Of a DNA stretch of 64,000 nucleotides, positions 8,700-17,599 are shown in pieces (position 1 is the first letter of the stretch; each line of letters opens with the position of its first letter). Below the pieces are notes generated by a model that saw nothing but the letters and a program-made list of their open reading frames with translations, did not search any database and was not told where the DNA came from. The DNA lies in assembly GCA_964647485.1 (NCBI GenBank), contig CAZYHV010000004.1, forward strand, positions 124,001 to 188,000, given 5' to 3'. The stretch comes from FW021-bin31 sp964647485. Lineage in GTDB: Bacteria > Bacteroidota > Bacteroidia > Chitinophagales > Chitinophagaceae. The position numbers and the translations under genes were made by a program.

Positions 8700-9192
8700 C
8701 TAAAATACTCCTCCACATTTTGGACAATTCGGAGATCCTTTTAATTGCCCTTTTGTATCCGTTTCATAGTGACAACATTCCCGGAACCGCTGTTTTAAAA
8801 CAGACTTGGACCTCCGGACTCTTGCTTTTACATTCGACAGGGTAATCCCCAATAATCGAGCTGTTTCTTTTTGCGTTTTCCCGTCCCTGTATATGAGCAT
8901 TACCACATCTTTATAAATCGGAAGACAGTTCACTTACAAAGGTATCAAAACAACAAAAATCCTTCGCAAAGAAAGGTTGTTCCTGTTCCTCGGCTCCGAA
9001 CCTTTTTGGCTCCTCAATCTGGTCAACATATCTCGATTCCCGTTTAAAATAAGCATTTATTTCATTCCTCGTTATCTGATATAACCAGGCCCGGATCTTC
9101 TCTTTTTCTCTGACTTGTGCATAGTTTTCATACGCTTTTAAAAAGACATTTTGGTTCATCAAGTAGATACAAATACAATGAAAAAGATACAT
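8700..9192 (-). pseudogene. Broken SigZ-type ECF sigma factor
   Basis: Two overlapping minus-strand frames together resemble a SigZ-family sigma factor. The first (from 9192) carries part of region 2: MNQNVFLKAYENYAQ, then IRAWLYQITRNEINAYFKRE. The second (to 8700) carries region 4, KDVVMLIYRDGKTQKETARL, and the family's Cys-rich tail (ECCHYETDTKG, NCPKCGG). The frame changes near 8911-8945, between FVSELSS and CLPIYKDVV. The first roughly 30 residues of region 2 are also missing, and only 57 bases separate 9192 from the next gene's stop. Both a frameshift and an N-terminal loss indicate a dead gene. Confidence 0.75.
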
Positions 9193-9249
9193 TTTTTTAT
9201 CTTTTTTTGCAAAAAGACAGTATCAAAAATAGACCATAACATAAACGAG

Positions 9250-11379
9250 CTATTTATTATAGGGATTCACCCCCATATTGTACCAGGTAAAAGCATACCG
9301 ATCTGTGAGTTCCCCTATTAATTTCTCTGTATCCATTCCGGTACCATGTCCGGCATTGTGTTGAATTTGAAGGAGAGTAGGGTTATCACTTGTATTCTTC
9401 GCTTGTAGCTCTGCAGCAAACTTAAAAGAATGAGCAGGCACTACTCGATCATCATGATCTGCGGTCCAGACTAATGTTGCAGGATATTTTGTGCTGTCCT
9501 TCACATTTTGAACCGGAGAATATCCCAATAAATATTCAAACATTTCTTTGGAATCTTCCGCCGTGCCATAGTCCGTCGCCCAGCCGGCTCCCGCCGTAAA
9601 TTGATTATAACGCAACATATCCAATACGCCGGCCCAGGGGAGTGCAACTTTCATCAGATCGGGACGCTGCGTCATCACAGCGCCTACCAACAGACCTCCA
9701 TTGGAGCCTCCGGCAATAGCCAGATAGTCAGAAGAGGTATAATTGCTGTCAATCAGATATTCTCCGGCAGCAATAAAATCGTCAAAGACATTTTGCTTAT
9801 GCATCTTTGTTCCTGCTTTATGCCAGGATTTACCATATTCTCCACCTCCACGGATATTCGGTTGAGCATAAACGCCCCCATGGTTAAGCCATACCATCCG
9901 GGTACTACTAAAAGAAGGCATCAAGCTAATATTAAATCCTCCATAAGCATAAAGGTAAGTCGGATTTTTTCCCTTCAATTTTAACCCTTTTTTATAGACG
10001 ATGTACATGGGTATTTTCGTCCCATCTTTACTTTTATAAAAGACTTGTTTGGTTACATAATCTTCCGGGTTAAAGTGGAGTTTCGGTTGCCAAAACAAGT
10101 TAGACTTTCCGGATTCCAAATCATAATGATATACAGAGGTAGGGTAAGTAAAAGAATTGAAGGTATAATACAAATCGTTGTCTTGCTTCCTCGCATGAAA
10201 CCCTCCAACGCTTCCGGCAACCGGCAGCTTCACTTTTCTTATTTTGTTTCCATCTCTATCATACTGATAGACCACATCTTTCACATCCTTCATATAAGTA
10301 GCAAAGAAATACTTTCCGGCCGTAGAAACAGACAATACATCAGATGTTTCAGGAATAACACTTTCCCAGTTTTGGGGCTGAGGATGATCCGCATCTACTT
10401 TTACCAACTTATAATTTGGAGCCTCTTTATTTGTATAGATATATAAAGTATTTCCATCGTTATCAACTACATTCTGTTCACTTTTGTAGCCTTTTACAAT
10501 AGGAACAATGGTAGCATTAGGCTCATGAAGATCTTTGATATATAATTCATTTCCCGTTGTTGTTTCTGCTGCATTAATGACCAAATAATGCTGATCTTCT
10601 GTCAAATACGCGCCAATATACCGATGGGGCTGTTTCTCTCCTCCAAATACAAATCGGTCTTCAGACTGTGGAGTCCCCAGCTTATGATAGAACAAGCTAT
10701 GGTGTATCGTTTTATAAGTCAATCTATTTTCTCCTCGAGGAATTTCATAGGTAGAATAATAAAAGCCCTCATTTCCTTTCCAGGAAACACCACTGAATTT
10801 TACATTCTTAATAGAATCGACCTCCTTCCCCGTTTTGGTATCAATGACCACTACATCCCTCCAATCCGAGCCTCCATTAGAGACTAAATAAGCCATTAAG
10901 GAACCCTCTTTGGTGAAGGAAGTTCCCTGCAAGGTAACACGTCCGTCTTCCGAAAATTGATTCGGATCAAGAAAAACTTTTGCAGAGGCGGTATCCTCCG
11001 GGTTTTTCATCCTGTATAATACCGACTGATTCTGTAAGCCCGAATTCTTAGAAAAATAATAATATGATCCATGCCGGCTTAAAGAAGACATACGGGCATA
11101 ATCCATATCTCCAGCTATTTCCTTTCTTATTTTTTCCCGAAAAGGAATCTGTGCTAAGTATTTATTCGTTACTTCGTTTTCTTCCTTCACCCAATGTTCT
11201 ACCTTTGAAGCGGTATCGTTTTCTAGCCAACGATACGGATCGGGGACCGCCACACCATAAAAAGTATCCACAACATCTACCGTTTTCGTTTCAGGGTAGT
11301 CAATACCGCCCTTATCTTTTGTATTTGTACGACAAGCCATTAAAAAAACGATTAAAAGGAAAGGAGTAATCTTTTTCAT
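9250..11379 (-). CDS. Prolyl oligopeptidase family serine peptidase (S9A), lipoprotein
   Basis: A predicted 709-aa peptidase that cleaves after proline in short peptides. An N-terminal beta-propeller (about residues 60-430) precedes an alpha/beta hydrolase domain. The catalytic Ser is in GGSNGGLLVG, the Asp in DHDDRVVPAHSFK and the His in NAGHGTG. The N-terminus MKKITPFLLIVFLMAC is a lipoprotein signal with the Cys at the lipobox, so it is probably anchored in the envelope. The frame extends to 11403, but the signal fixes the ATG at 11379. It is divergent from the rpsF operon. Confidence 0.95.
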   Translation of the reverse strand: MKKITPFLLIVFLMACRTNTKDKGGIDYPETKTVDVVDTFYGVAVPDPYRWLENDTASKVEHWVKEENEVTNKYLAQIPFREKIRKEIAGDMDYARMSSLSRHGSYYYFSKNSGLQNQSVLYRMKNPEDTASAKVFLDPNQFSEDGRVTLQGTSFTKEGSLMAYLVSNGGSDWRDVVVIDTKTGKEVDSIKNVKFSGVSWKGNEGFYYSTYEIPRGENRLTYKTIHHSLFYHKLGTPQSEDRFVFGGEKQPHRYIGAYLTEDQHYLVINAAETTTGNELYIKDLHEPNATIVPIVKGYKSEQNVVDNDGNTLYIYTNKEAPNYKLVKVDADHPQPQNWESVIPETSDVLSVSTAGKYFFATYMKDVKDVVYQYDRDGNKIRKVKLPVAGSVGGFHARKQDNDLYYTFNSFTYPTSVYHYDLESGKSNLFWQPKLHFNPEDYVTKQVFYKSKDGTKIPMYIVYKKGLKLKGKNPTYLYAYGGFNISLMPSFSSTRMVWLNHGGVYAQPNIRGGGEYGKSWHKAGTKMHKQNVFDDFIAAGEYLIDSNYTSSDYLAIAGGSNGGLLVGAVMTQRPDLMKVALPWAGVLDMLRYNQFTAGAGWATDYGTAEDSKEMFEYLLGYSPVQNVKDSTKYPATLVWTADHDDRVVPAHSFKFAAELQAKNTSDNPTLLQIQHNAGHGTGMDTEKLIGELTDRYAFTWYNMGVNPYNK

Positions 11380-11562
11380 CTTCGTAACATTAAAAAGGCA
11401 CAATTTAAGGAAATTAAACCGGTTTATTGAAGTCTTCTTTTTTGTAATTACTCTATTGGGCTCTTTCGAGCAAAATAAGTATCTTTACCCATTGATCCCT
11501 TGAGGATAACAAAAACGTGTTTTTCATTTATCTCAGGCGCCTTTCTTCGAAACAAAAGCTCC

Positions 11563-11596
11563 TTTGTTCATAACTCAAAAATTTTCCATACCTTTG
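11563..11596 (+). promoter_or_regulatory. Promoter of the rpsF-rpsR-rplI operon
   Basis: TTTG at 11563-11566 and TACCTTTG at 11589-11596 are separated by 22 bases. They match the Bacteroidota -33/-7 pattern and lie about 40 bases before the rpsF ATG. Confidence 0.6.
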
Positions 11597-11635
11597 CAGC
11601 CTTAAAATTTTTAACTAAAAAAATACAGGGAAATC

Positions 11636-12007
11636 ATGAATGATTATGAATTGATGGTGATCTTTACCCCTGTGCTTTCTGACAAAGAATTTAAAGAAGG
11701 TCAGAAAAAGATTCAATCCATTATTAAAGAGAATGGAGGAAAAATCGTGCACACCAATCCCTGGGGGCTTAGATCACTGGCGTATCCGATTCAGAAGAAG
11801 ACCACCGGTCTTTACTGGGTATTGGAATATCAAGCGCCATCCGACCTCAATGAAAAATTGAAAGTTCAACTCAACAGGGATGACACGCTATTGCGTTTCA
11901 TGGTAACACGACTAGACAAATATGCCGTGGAATACAATGAGAAAAAACGCAATAAATCTAAATCTTCTAACCCGACTCAGGAAGAGTCTCAAAACGTGGA
12001 GGCTTAA
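11636..12007 (+). CDS. rpsF: 30S ribosomal protein S6
   Basis: A 123-aa S6 protein beginning MNDYELMVIFTP, with the typical beta-alpha-beta-beta-alpha-beta core (GLRSLAYPIQKKTTGLYW) and a Ser/Lys-rich C-terminal tail. S6 pairs with S18 on the 30S platform. It is the first gene of a conserved three-gene operon, and rpsR starts 2 bases after its stop. Confidence 0.98.
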   Translation: MNDYELMVIFTPVLSDKEFKEGQKKIQSIIKENGGKIVHTNPWGLRSLAYPIQKKTTGLYWVLEYQAPSDLNEKLKVQLNRDDTLLRFMVTRLDKYAVEYNEKKRNKSKSSNPTQEESQNVEA

Positions 12008-12009
12008 TT

Positions 12010-12273
12010 ATGGCAAAACAAGAAATTAGATATCTATCTACTGCACGTGTACATAAAAACCGTAAGAAGTACTGTCGGTTCAAGAAGATGGGGATCAAAT
12101 ACATCGATTATAAAGATGCTGAATTCCTAAAGAAGTTCCTCAACGAACAAGGAAAGCTATTGCCTCGTCGAATTACCGGAAATTCTTTGAAATACCAACG
12201 GAAGGTAGCACAGGCAGTAAAAAAGGCTCGTCAAATGGCTATTCTTCCTTATGTAACAGACCTTTTAAAGTAA
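12010..12273 (+). CDS. rpsR: 30S ribosomal protein S18
   Basis: An 87-aa S18, identified by KKYCRFKKMGIKYIDYKD and GKLLPRRITGNSLKYQRKV. It binds S6 on the small-subunit platform. It is the second gene of the operon, and rplI begins 6 bases downstream. Confidence 0.98.
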   Translation: MAKQEIRYLSTARVHKNRKKYCRFKKMGIKYIDYKDAEFLKKFLNEQGKLLPRRITGNSLKYQRKVAQAVKKARQMAILPYVTDLLK

Positions 12274-12279
12274 GAAATC

Positions 12280-12726
12280 ATGCAAGTTATATTGATAAAA
12301 GATGTAAATAAGCTGGGTGCTTACAATGAACTGGTCACTGTCAAAGATGGTTATGCCAGGAATTATCTTATTCCTCAGAAACTAGCTGTGGAAGCTAGTC
12401 ATTCTAACCTGAAATTGATGGAGGAACGCAATAAAGTACAACAGCAAAAAGAACAAAAAATGCTGGAGGAAATTGCACAAGTCAAAGAAGCATTATCAGC
12501 TGAGCCCCTAAAATTGGGTGCTAAAACCGGTACTTCAGGAAAAATCTTTGGTTCTATTACCACGCTACAATTATCTAGAGCTATTAAAGAACAAAAAGGA
12601 TACGAGATCAATCGTAAACATATCGAAATACTGGATGAAATTAAAGAATTAGGATCGTACAATGCTAAAATCAGTTTCCCTAACAAACAGGAAATAGATT
12701 TAAGCTTCGAAGTAGTAGGAGATTAA
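12280..12726 (+). CDS. rplI: 50S ribosomal protein L9
   Basis: A 148-aa L9. The N-terminal rRNA-binding domain is MQVILIKDVNKLGAYNE followed by DGYARNYLIPQKLA. A long connecting helix (about residues 45-75) leads to the C-terminal domain, which begins near GTSGKIFGSIT. It is the last gene of the operon, followed directly by a strong terminator. Confidence 0.98.
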   Translation: MQVILIKDVNKLGAYNELVTVKDGYARNYLIPQKLAVEASHSNLKLMEERNKVQQQKEQKMLEEIAQVKEALSAEPLKLGAKTGTSGKIFGSITTLQLSRAIKEQKGYEINRKHIEILDEIKELGSYNAKISFPNKQEIDLSFEVVGD

Positions 12727-12749
12727 AAACTCCCACAAAATTCTTACTA

Positions 12750-12784
12750 AAAAAACCCATAGCCTTCGCTTATGGGTTTTTTAG
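12750..12784 (+). terminator. Terminator of the rpsF operon
   Basis: AAAAAACCCATA and TATGGGTTTTTT form a stem closed by a short GC-containing loop. The T-run on the plus strand completes a canonical intrinsic terminator 24 bases after rplI. Confidence 0.9.
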
Positions 12785-12835
12785 TTTTATACTGTACTAT
12801 TATTCTAGCGTAAAAGGAAAAGAGAAAATAATGCA

Positions 12836-13503
12836 ATGACGAAATTTAAAAATAAATACCGTATAGCATCCAATCACCGGAAATATTGAGATTATTCTGC
12901 CTCCGGGCAATCTTTTCTGACCCTTTGTATTGAAAATCGTGCCTGTTTATTGGGAACCGTGGTTCATCAAAAAATGGAATTATCCCCTTTGGGAGAAATC
13001 GTGAAAACGGAAATAGAACGAATTCCATCGTATCATCCATGCATCATTTTGGATGAATGGGTTATTATGCCCAATCATATACATTTGATTATCGAATTGA
13101 GGGATGATGGTTTTGACAATGGTATTGTATCCAAACTGAAGGGTGGTAATGGGGATAATGGCAATAATGTTAATCGCGACGTAATGGTAGAGAAAATTCA
13201 TGAATTTTCTCTACCATCATCACCACAACAACAATGGTGGCACAACCTCAATTACAAACCTACCGACAACGAAATCAAACAATACCGTAAATTCCGCCGA
13301 CGAATGATCATCCCAAAAATCATGGGCAAATTGAAAATGAAAACATCCAAACAAATCAATATTTTGCAAAATACCCCCGGTCGGAAAAATTGGCAAAAGG
13401 ATTATCACGATCACATCGTACGAAATCAAAAATTATTTCACAATATAAAAACTATATCCGAAATAATCCTGCTAATTGGGAGGAGGATAAATTTAGATCT
13501 TGA
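12836..13503 (+). pseudogene. HUH transposase of the REP-associated (Y1_Tnp / IS200-like) type, inactivated
   Basis: From the ATG at 12836 the frame reads MTKFKNKYRIASNHRKY, meets a TGA at 12887, and then continues DYSASGQSFLTLCIENRACL. The HUH motif is in VIMPNHIHLII, and the candidate catalytic Tyr is in WQKDYHDHIVRN. After KLFHNIK the frame shifts by one base in an A-run. The natural C-terminus NPANWEEDKF is then found in another frame, ending at 13503. One nonsense codon plus one frameshift show the gene is dead. Intact relatives are about 200-250 aa single-strand transposases; some act on REP palindromes. No IS200-type terminal hairpins were recognised. Confidence 0.8.
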
Positions 13504-13634
13504 AAACCGAAATCCATATCTCCACTCGTTTTTCCACATTGCCTCTCTTTGTACAGGATTATCCTTAATTTTACAATTCTTCAAAAGAAGAACCAGCGTA
13601 TTCAAAACCAGTTTTTAAAATAGATACAGCATCA

Positions 13635-15950
13635 ATGGACTATTTACAGGGACTTAATGCCCCGCAACGGGAAGCAGTAGAACATAAAGAAGGACCACTT
13701 ATTATTATTGCCGGAGCCGGATCCGGGAAAACAAAGGTATTGACCACTCGAATTGCTCATCTGATGAATAATGGGGTAGACCCTTTCAATATCCTGGCTC
13801 TGACCTTTACCAATAAGGCCGCAAAAGAAATGAAAGAACGTGTAGAAAAGATGCTTGGCGGCACAGAAGCCCGAAATCTTTTTATTGGTACCTTCCACTC
13901 TGTTTTTGCTCGTATCTTAAGAAGGGAAGCGCCCAGAATGGGTTATCCCTCTAATTTTACTATTTATGATGCAGATGATGCAAAAAGTTTGGTAAAAACC
14001 ATTGTCAAGAGACACAATTTGGATCCCAAAACCTATAAACCAAAGACGGTTATCAATCGTATTTCTGCTGCAAAGAATGCCCTGATACATCCTAAACAAT
14101 ATGAACAAGAGTTTGAATTCCGTCAGGAAGATTTAAGAGCAAACTGTCCTCTGATCTACAAGTTATATGCTAGCTATGCCAAAGAATGTTTTAAAAATGG
14201 AGCAATGGATTTCGATGATCTCTTGCTCAACATGTACGATCTGCTGACTAAATTTCCGGAGGCCTTAGTAAAATACCAGCATAAGTTTAAATATATTTTA
14301 ATTGATGAGTATCAGGATACCAATCCGGCACAATATGCCATCATTAAACTTCTTGGAGATGTTCATGAAAACATCTGTGTAGTAGGAGATGATGCACAAA
14401 GTATTTATTCTTTCCGTGGAGCAACCATCCAAAATATTCTGAAATTTGAAGAAGACTACGAAGATGTAAAAGTGGTCAAACTGGAACAGAATTATCGAAG
14501 TACAAAAACCATCATCGAAGTTGCCAATCAAGTCATTTCCTGTAATAAAAAACAAATTAAAAAACAGCTTTGGACCGATAATGCCGGAGGCGAAAAAATC
14601 AACCTGATGCAGGTAAATTCCGACAACGAAGAAGGAAAATACATTGGGAGTATCATTGCAGAGCAAAAAGTCAGAAATCATTTTGCCAATAAAGATTTTG
14701 CCATTCTATATCGTACCAATTCCCAAAGCAGAAGTTTTGAGGAAAGTCTACGCCGACGGAACATCCCTTATCGTATTTTTGGTGGCTTGTCCTTCTATCA
14801 ACGAAAAGAGATTAAAGATCTTTTAGCCTATTTGCGGATAGTCGTGAACCCACAAGATGAGGTTGCGTTAAGGCGAATTATCAATTATCCTACCCGGGGA
14901 ATTGGCAAGGTGACTCTGGAAAAAGCAACCATTGTGGCCAATAAACACGGGGTTTCTTTATGGCAGGTTTTTGAAAAAGCTGCCAAAGCCGGCTTCAGGG
15001 GTTCCACACTGAAAGCCATTGAACATTTCGTGCTCATGATTAAAAGTTTTCAAACTATGCTGGAGAAACACAACGCCTATGATGTGGCTTTCCGTATCGG
15101 AAAAGAAACCGGCATGGTAAAAGAACTCTTTAAAGATAAAAGTACAGAAGGCATTGCCCGCTATGAAAACATTCAAGAACTACTGAATTCTATTAAATCC
15201 TTTACAGAAACACCTACCGAAGACGGAGAAATCACAGATAAAGACCTAGGGAGTTATTTGCAACAAATCGCACTCTTAACGGATGCCGACCAGGAAGATG
15301 AAGACAGTGACGTCGTTAGCCTGATGACCATCCATGCAGCAAAAGGACTCGAATTTCCCAATGTCTTCGTGGTAGGAATAGAAGAAGGTCTTTTCCCTAA
15401 TATTATGGCAATCAACGAAAGGGAAGATTTAGAAGAAGAGCGCCGTTTATTCTATGTGGCAGTCACTCGGGCAGAAAAGAATCTCTGGCTTACCTTCTCC
15501 AACAGCAGGTATCGCTTCGGCAAACTAATTCAAAATGAGCCCAGCCGTTTCCTAAAAGAAATTCCAAAAGGGAGTTTGAATACTACCTATAAAGCACGCA
15601 ATCCCCAAGAAAACTTCCCGGGAAATGGAAACAGAAGTGGGGCTTCTTCATTTGGAAAAAAGTCTTCCAATCGTCCCTCTTCAAAAGGATCCTCCAACAA
15701 TAATATAGGAGCCAAAGCAGGTCGTCCTACCATAGTCAATCACAAACCTTCTTCCAACTTTCAGGCAGATAATCCGGATCAGATTGAGACCGGCATGGAA
15801 GTAGAACATGCCAAATTTGGTTTTGGTAAAGTTTTAAAAACCGAAGGTAACCCTAAGAACAGGATGGCCACTATCTTTTTTCAAAAGGCAGGTGAGAAAA
15901 AAATCATGCTGAATTATGCTCGGCTCATGATCGTGAAAAAGCAGGTGTAG
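13635..15950 (+). CDS. pcrA: ATP-dependent DNA helicase PcrA/UvrD
   Basis: A 771-aa superfamily 1A helicase. Motif I is AGAGSGKT (about residues 27-34), with TFTNKAAKEMKER, DEYQDTNPAQY (Walker B), VVGDDAQSIYSFRGA, and motif VI in VAVTRAEKNLW near residue 610. A low-complexity Ser/Asn/Lys linker (about 655-705) leads to a C-terminal Tudor-like domain (VEHAKFGFGKVLKTEG). It unwinds DNA in nucleotide-excision and mismatch repair and removes RecA filaments. recX begins 4 bases after its stop, so the two are probably cotranscribed. Confidence 0.95.
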   Translation: MDYLQGLNAPQREAVEHKEGPLIIIAGAGSGKTKVLTTRIAHLMNNGVDPFNILALTFTNKAAKEMKERVEKMLGGTEARNLFIGTFHSVFARILRREAPRMGYPSNFTIYDADDAKSLVKTIVKRHNLDPKTYKPKTVINRISAAKNALIHPKQYEQEFEFRQEDLRANCPLIYKLYASYAKECFKNGAMDFDDLLLNMYDLLTKFPEALVKYQHKFKYILIDEYQDTNPAQYAIIKLLGDVHENICVVGDDAQSIYSFRGATIQNILKFEEDYEDVKVVKLEQNYRSTKTIIEVANQVISCNKKQIKKQLWTDNAGGEKINLMQVNSDNEEGKYIGSIIAEQKVRNHFANKDFAILYRTNSQSRSFEESLRRRNIPYRIFGGLSFYQRKEIKDLLAYLRIVVNPQDEVALRRIINYPTRGIGKVTLEKATIVANKHGVSLWQVFEKAAKAGFRGSTLKAIEHFVLMIKSFQTMLEKHNAYDVAFRIGKETGMVKELFKDKSTEGIARYENIQELLNSIKSFTETPTEDGEITDKDLGSYLQQIALLTDADQEDEDSDVVSLMTIHAAKGLEFPNVFVVGIEEGLFPNIMAINEREDLEEERRLFYVAVTRAEKNLWLTFSNSRYRFGKLIQNEPSRFLKEIPKGSLNTTYKARNPQENFPGNGNRSGASSFGKKSSNRPSSKGSSNNNIGAKAGRPTIVNHKPSSNFQADNPDQIETGMEVEHAKFGFGKVLKTEGNPKNRMATIFFQKAGEKKIMLNYARLMIVKKQV

Positions 15951-15954
15951 TCCA

Positions 15955-16413
15955 ATGGCAACGCCGAAAGAAGCCCTGGAAAAACTAAAGCATTATTGTG
16001 CTTATCAGGATCGGTGTCACAAAGAGGTAGAACAAAAGTTATTCGACTTAAAAGTGTGGGGAGAGGATGCTGATAATATTATTTTTACCCTAATCCAAGA
16101 AAATTTTCTCAATGAAGAACGTTATGCACGCAGCTTCGTCCGAGGAAAATTTAAAATGAAGAAATGGGGCAGAAACAAAATCCGTTACGCCTTAAAAAGG
16201 AATCAAATATCCGATTATTGTATCAAAAAAGGGTTGCGGGAAATTGAAGAAGACGATTATCTGAAAACATTAAAGGAGCTTGCAGAAAAAAAATATGACA
16301 GTCTAAAAAGGGAACAATATCTCCGTAGAAAATACAAGGTCAAGCAACATCTGGCTCGGAAAGGTTATGAATACGAGTTAATCAACCGGGTTTTGGAGGA
16401 AATAACAGCGTAA
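15955..16413 (+). CDS. recX: Regulatory protein RecX
   Basis: A 152-aa RecX of ordinary length, built of three-helix repeats. Characteristic parts are ALEKLKHYCAYQDRCHKEVEQKL, NFLNEERYARSFVRGKF and KKWGRNKIRYALK. RecX modulates RecA filament formation. In many bacteria it follows recA; here it follows the helicase gene, with a 4-base gap. Confidence 0.9.
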   Translation: MATPKEALEKLKHYCAYQDRCHKEVEQKLFDLKVWGEDADNIIFTLIQENFLNEERYARSFVRGKFKMKKWGRNKIRYALKRNQISDYCIKKGLREIEEDDYLKTLKELAEKKYDSLKREQYLRRKYKVKQHLARKGYEYELINRVLEEITA

Positions 16414-16521
16414 AAATCTAACCCCAATTGCCCAAGCGGAACCATATTCATATAGCCTCTCTCTATCCTCTTTTACAACAAAAGCACGGTCAAGGGTTTT
16501 TATTTGCTTTTATTCCGGCAT

Positions 16522-16607
16522 TTTTGCACTATAACGGTGTATATTTACGTTGATTTTGCACTGTAGTAGTGCACGTTCTATAAAAAGTGCCCTATCACAG
16601 TGCAAAA
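16522..16607. repeat. Cluster of GCACT/AGTGC half-sites between recX and nanA
   Basis: TTTTGCACT occurs at 16522-16530 and 16554-16562, exactly 32 bases apart. TTTTGCACTGT (16554-16564) and ACAGTGCAAAA (16597-16607) are perfect 11-bp inverted repeats. Further AGTGC units lie at 16568-16572 and 16586-16590, and GCACT-GTAGT-AGTGC is itself a small palindrome. The stretch lies in a convergent intergenic region, so it may act as a terminator for both sides or as a protein-binding array. Confidence 0.6.
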
Positions 16608-16618
16608 CCGGTCAAAGA

Positions 16619-17557
16619 CTAGCGGGATTGGAAGGTATCAAAACCCAGGGCTTCGACCTCTTTCTGAAAAGCGGTCAATTCTTCTTCATTCATATTTCGA
16701 AAAGGCAGCCTAAATTCACCACAATCCAGCCCTATTAACCGCATATAAGCTTTCCCCACCGGATTACCGCCATATTTTCCCAACAAGGTAATTACATCAA
16801 TGGATTTCTGTTGTAATGCTCTGGCTTTCTTCAAATCATTCCGCTCAAAAGCTGCCATCAGTTCTAAATATAATGGAGCTGCATAGTTATAGGTACTCCC
16901 AACAGCTCCCTTTGCTCCCAACACTAAGGCTGATAACATATTTTCATCTCTCCCCCAAAGCATATCATATTTTCCGTCTGCATAATGTAAACAGCTTAAA
17001 AAATCCATAAAATCCTCATGGGTATACTTAATTCCGGCAAAATTATCCAACTTCCCATCTATTTCTTTTAAAAGATCAAGCATGGGAAAATGAGCTCCGT
17101 TTAATACCGGAATATGGTAATAATAAAAAGGTAAATCCGGTACACTTCCGGCTATTTCCATACAACAGGCGGCTAACTGTTGTACATTGGCGGGTTTAAA
17201 ATAATAAGGAGCCGTCAATGCCACACCATACAATCCGGCATCTTTAGAATATTGAGCCAATTCTTTCCCTTCTCTCATGCTGGTGCCCGCCACCAAAGCC
17301 ATGACTCTAAAATCAGCATCCTCCTTCGTGGCTTCTGCCCATGCCGTAATCATCTGCTTTTTTTCTTCCAAAGTTAGAGAGACCCCCTCCCCGGTAGAAC
17401 CGATAATAAAAGCACCAATAACGCCATTTCTCTTTAATAATTGATAATATTCTGGAACGGCTTGGAGATGAAGACGCCCATCTTCTTTCATCGGCGTAAA
17501 TGGAGCCGCTATTAATCCTTCTAATTTTTGCATTGTCATATTGTTGTATTGTTTCAT
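16619..17557 (-). CDS. nanA: N-acetylneuraminate lyase
   Basis: A DapA-fold class I aldolase of up to 312 aa that splits N-acetylneuraminate into ManNAc and pyruvate in the cytoplasm. It has the pyruvate-binding GSTGEG, the catalytic Tyr in YYYHIP, the Schiff-base Lys in AGIKYT and the family GKYGGNPVGKAYM near the end. The frame starts at 17557, but comparison with the family's usual N-terminus suggests MQKLEGLIAAPFTP, ATG at 17533. It is the last gene of the sialic-acid locus, 42 bases after the upstream hexosaminidase gene. ManNAc-processing genes are not nearby. Confidence 0.95.
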   Translation of the reverse strand: MKQYNNMTMQKLEGLIAAPFTPMKEDGRLHLQAVPEYYQLLKRNGVIGAFIIGSTGEGVSLTLEEKKQMITAWAEATKEDADFRVMALVAGTSMREGKELAQYSKDAGLYGVALTAPYYFKPANVQQLAACCMEIAGSVPDLPFYYYHIPVLNGAHFPMLDLLKEIDGKLDNFAGIKYTHEDFMDFLSCLHYADGKYDMLWGRDENMLSALVLGAKGAVGSTYNYAAPLYLELMAAFERNDLKKARALQQKSIDVITLLGKYGGNPVGKAYMRLIGLDCGEFRLPFRNMNEEELTAFQKEVEALGFDTFQSR

Positions 17558-17599
17558 TATTATCTCTTTTAATGGTTTTCTTGTAATGGGTTAAATGGA

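Noticed and set aside
12399..12686. Minus-strand frame within rplI
   Set aside because: Opposite a ribosomal protein gene with full family match; clearly a shadow.
16522..16607. LexA/SOS box near recX
   Set aside because: The half-sites lie after recX, between convergent stops, not in front of any SOS gene. The GCACT sequence does not match a known LexA box.
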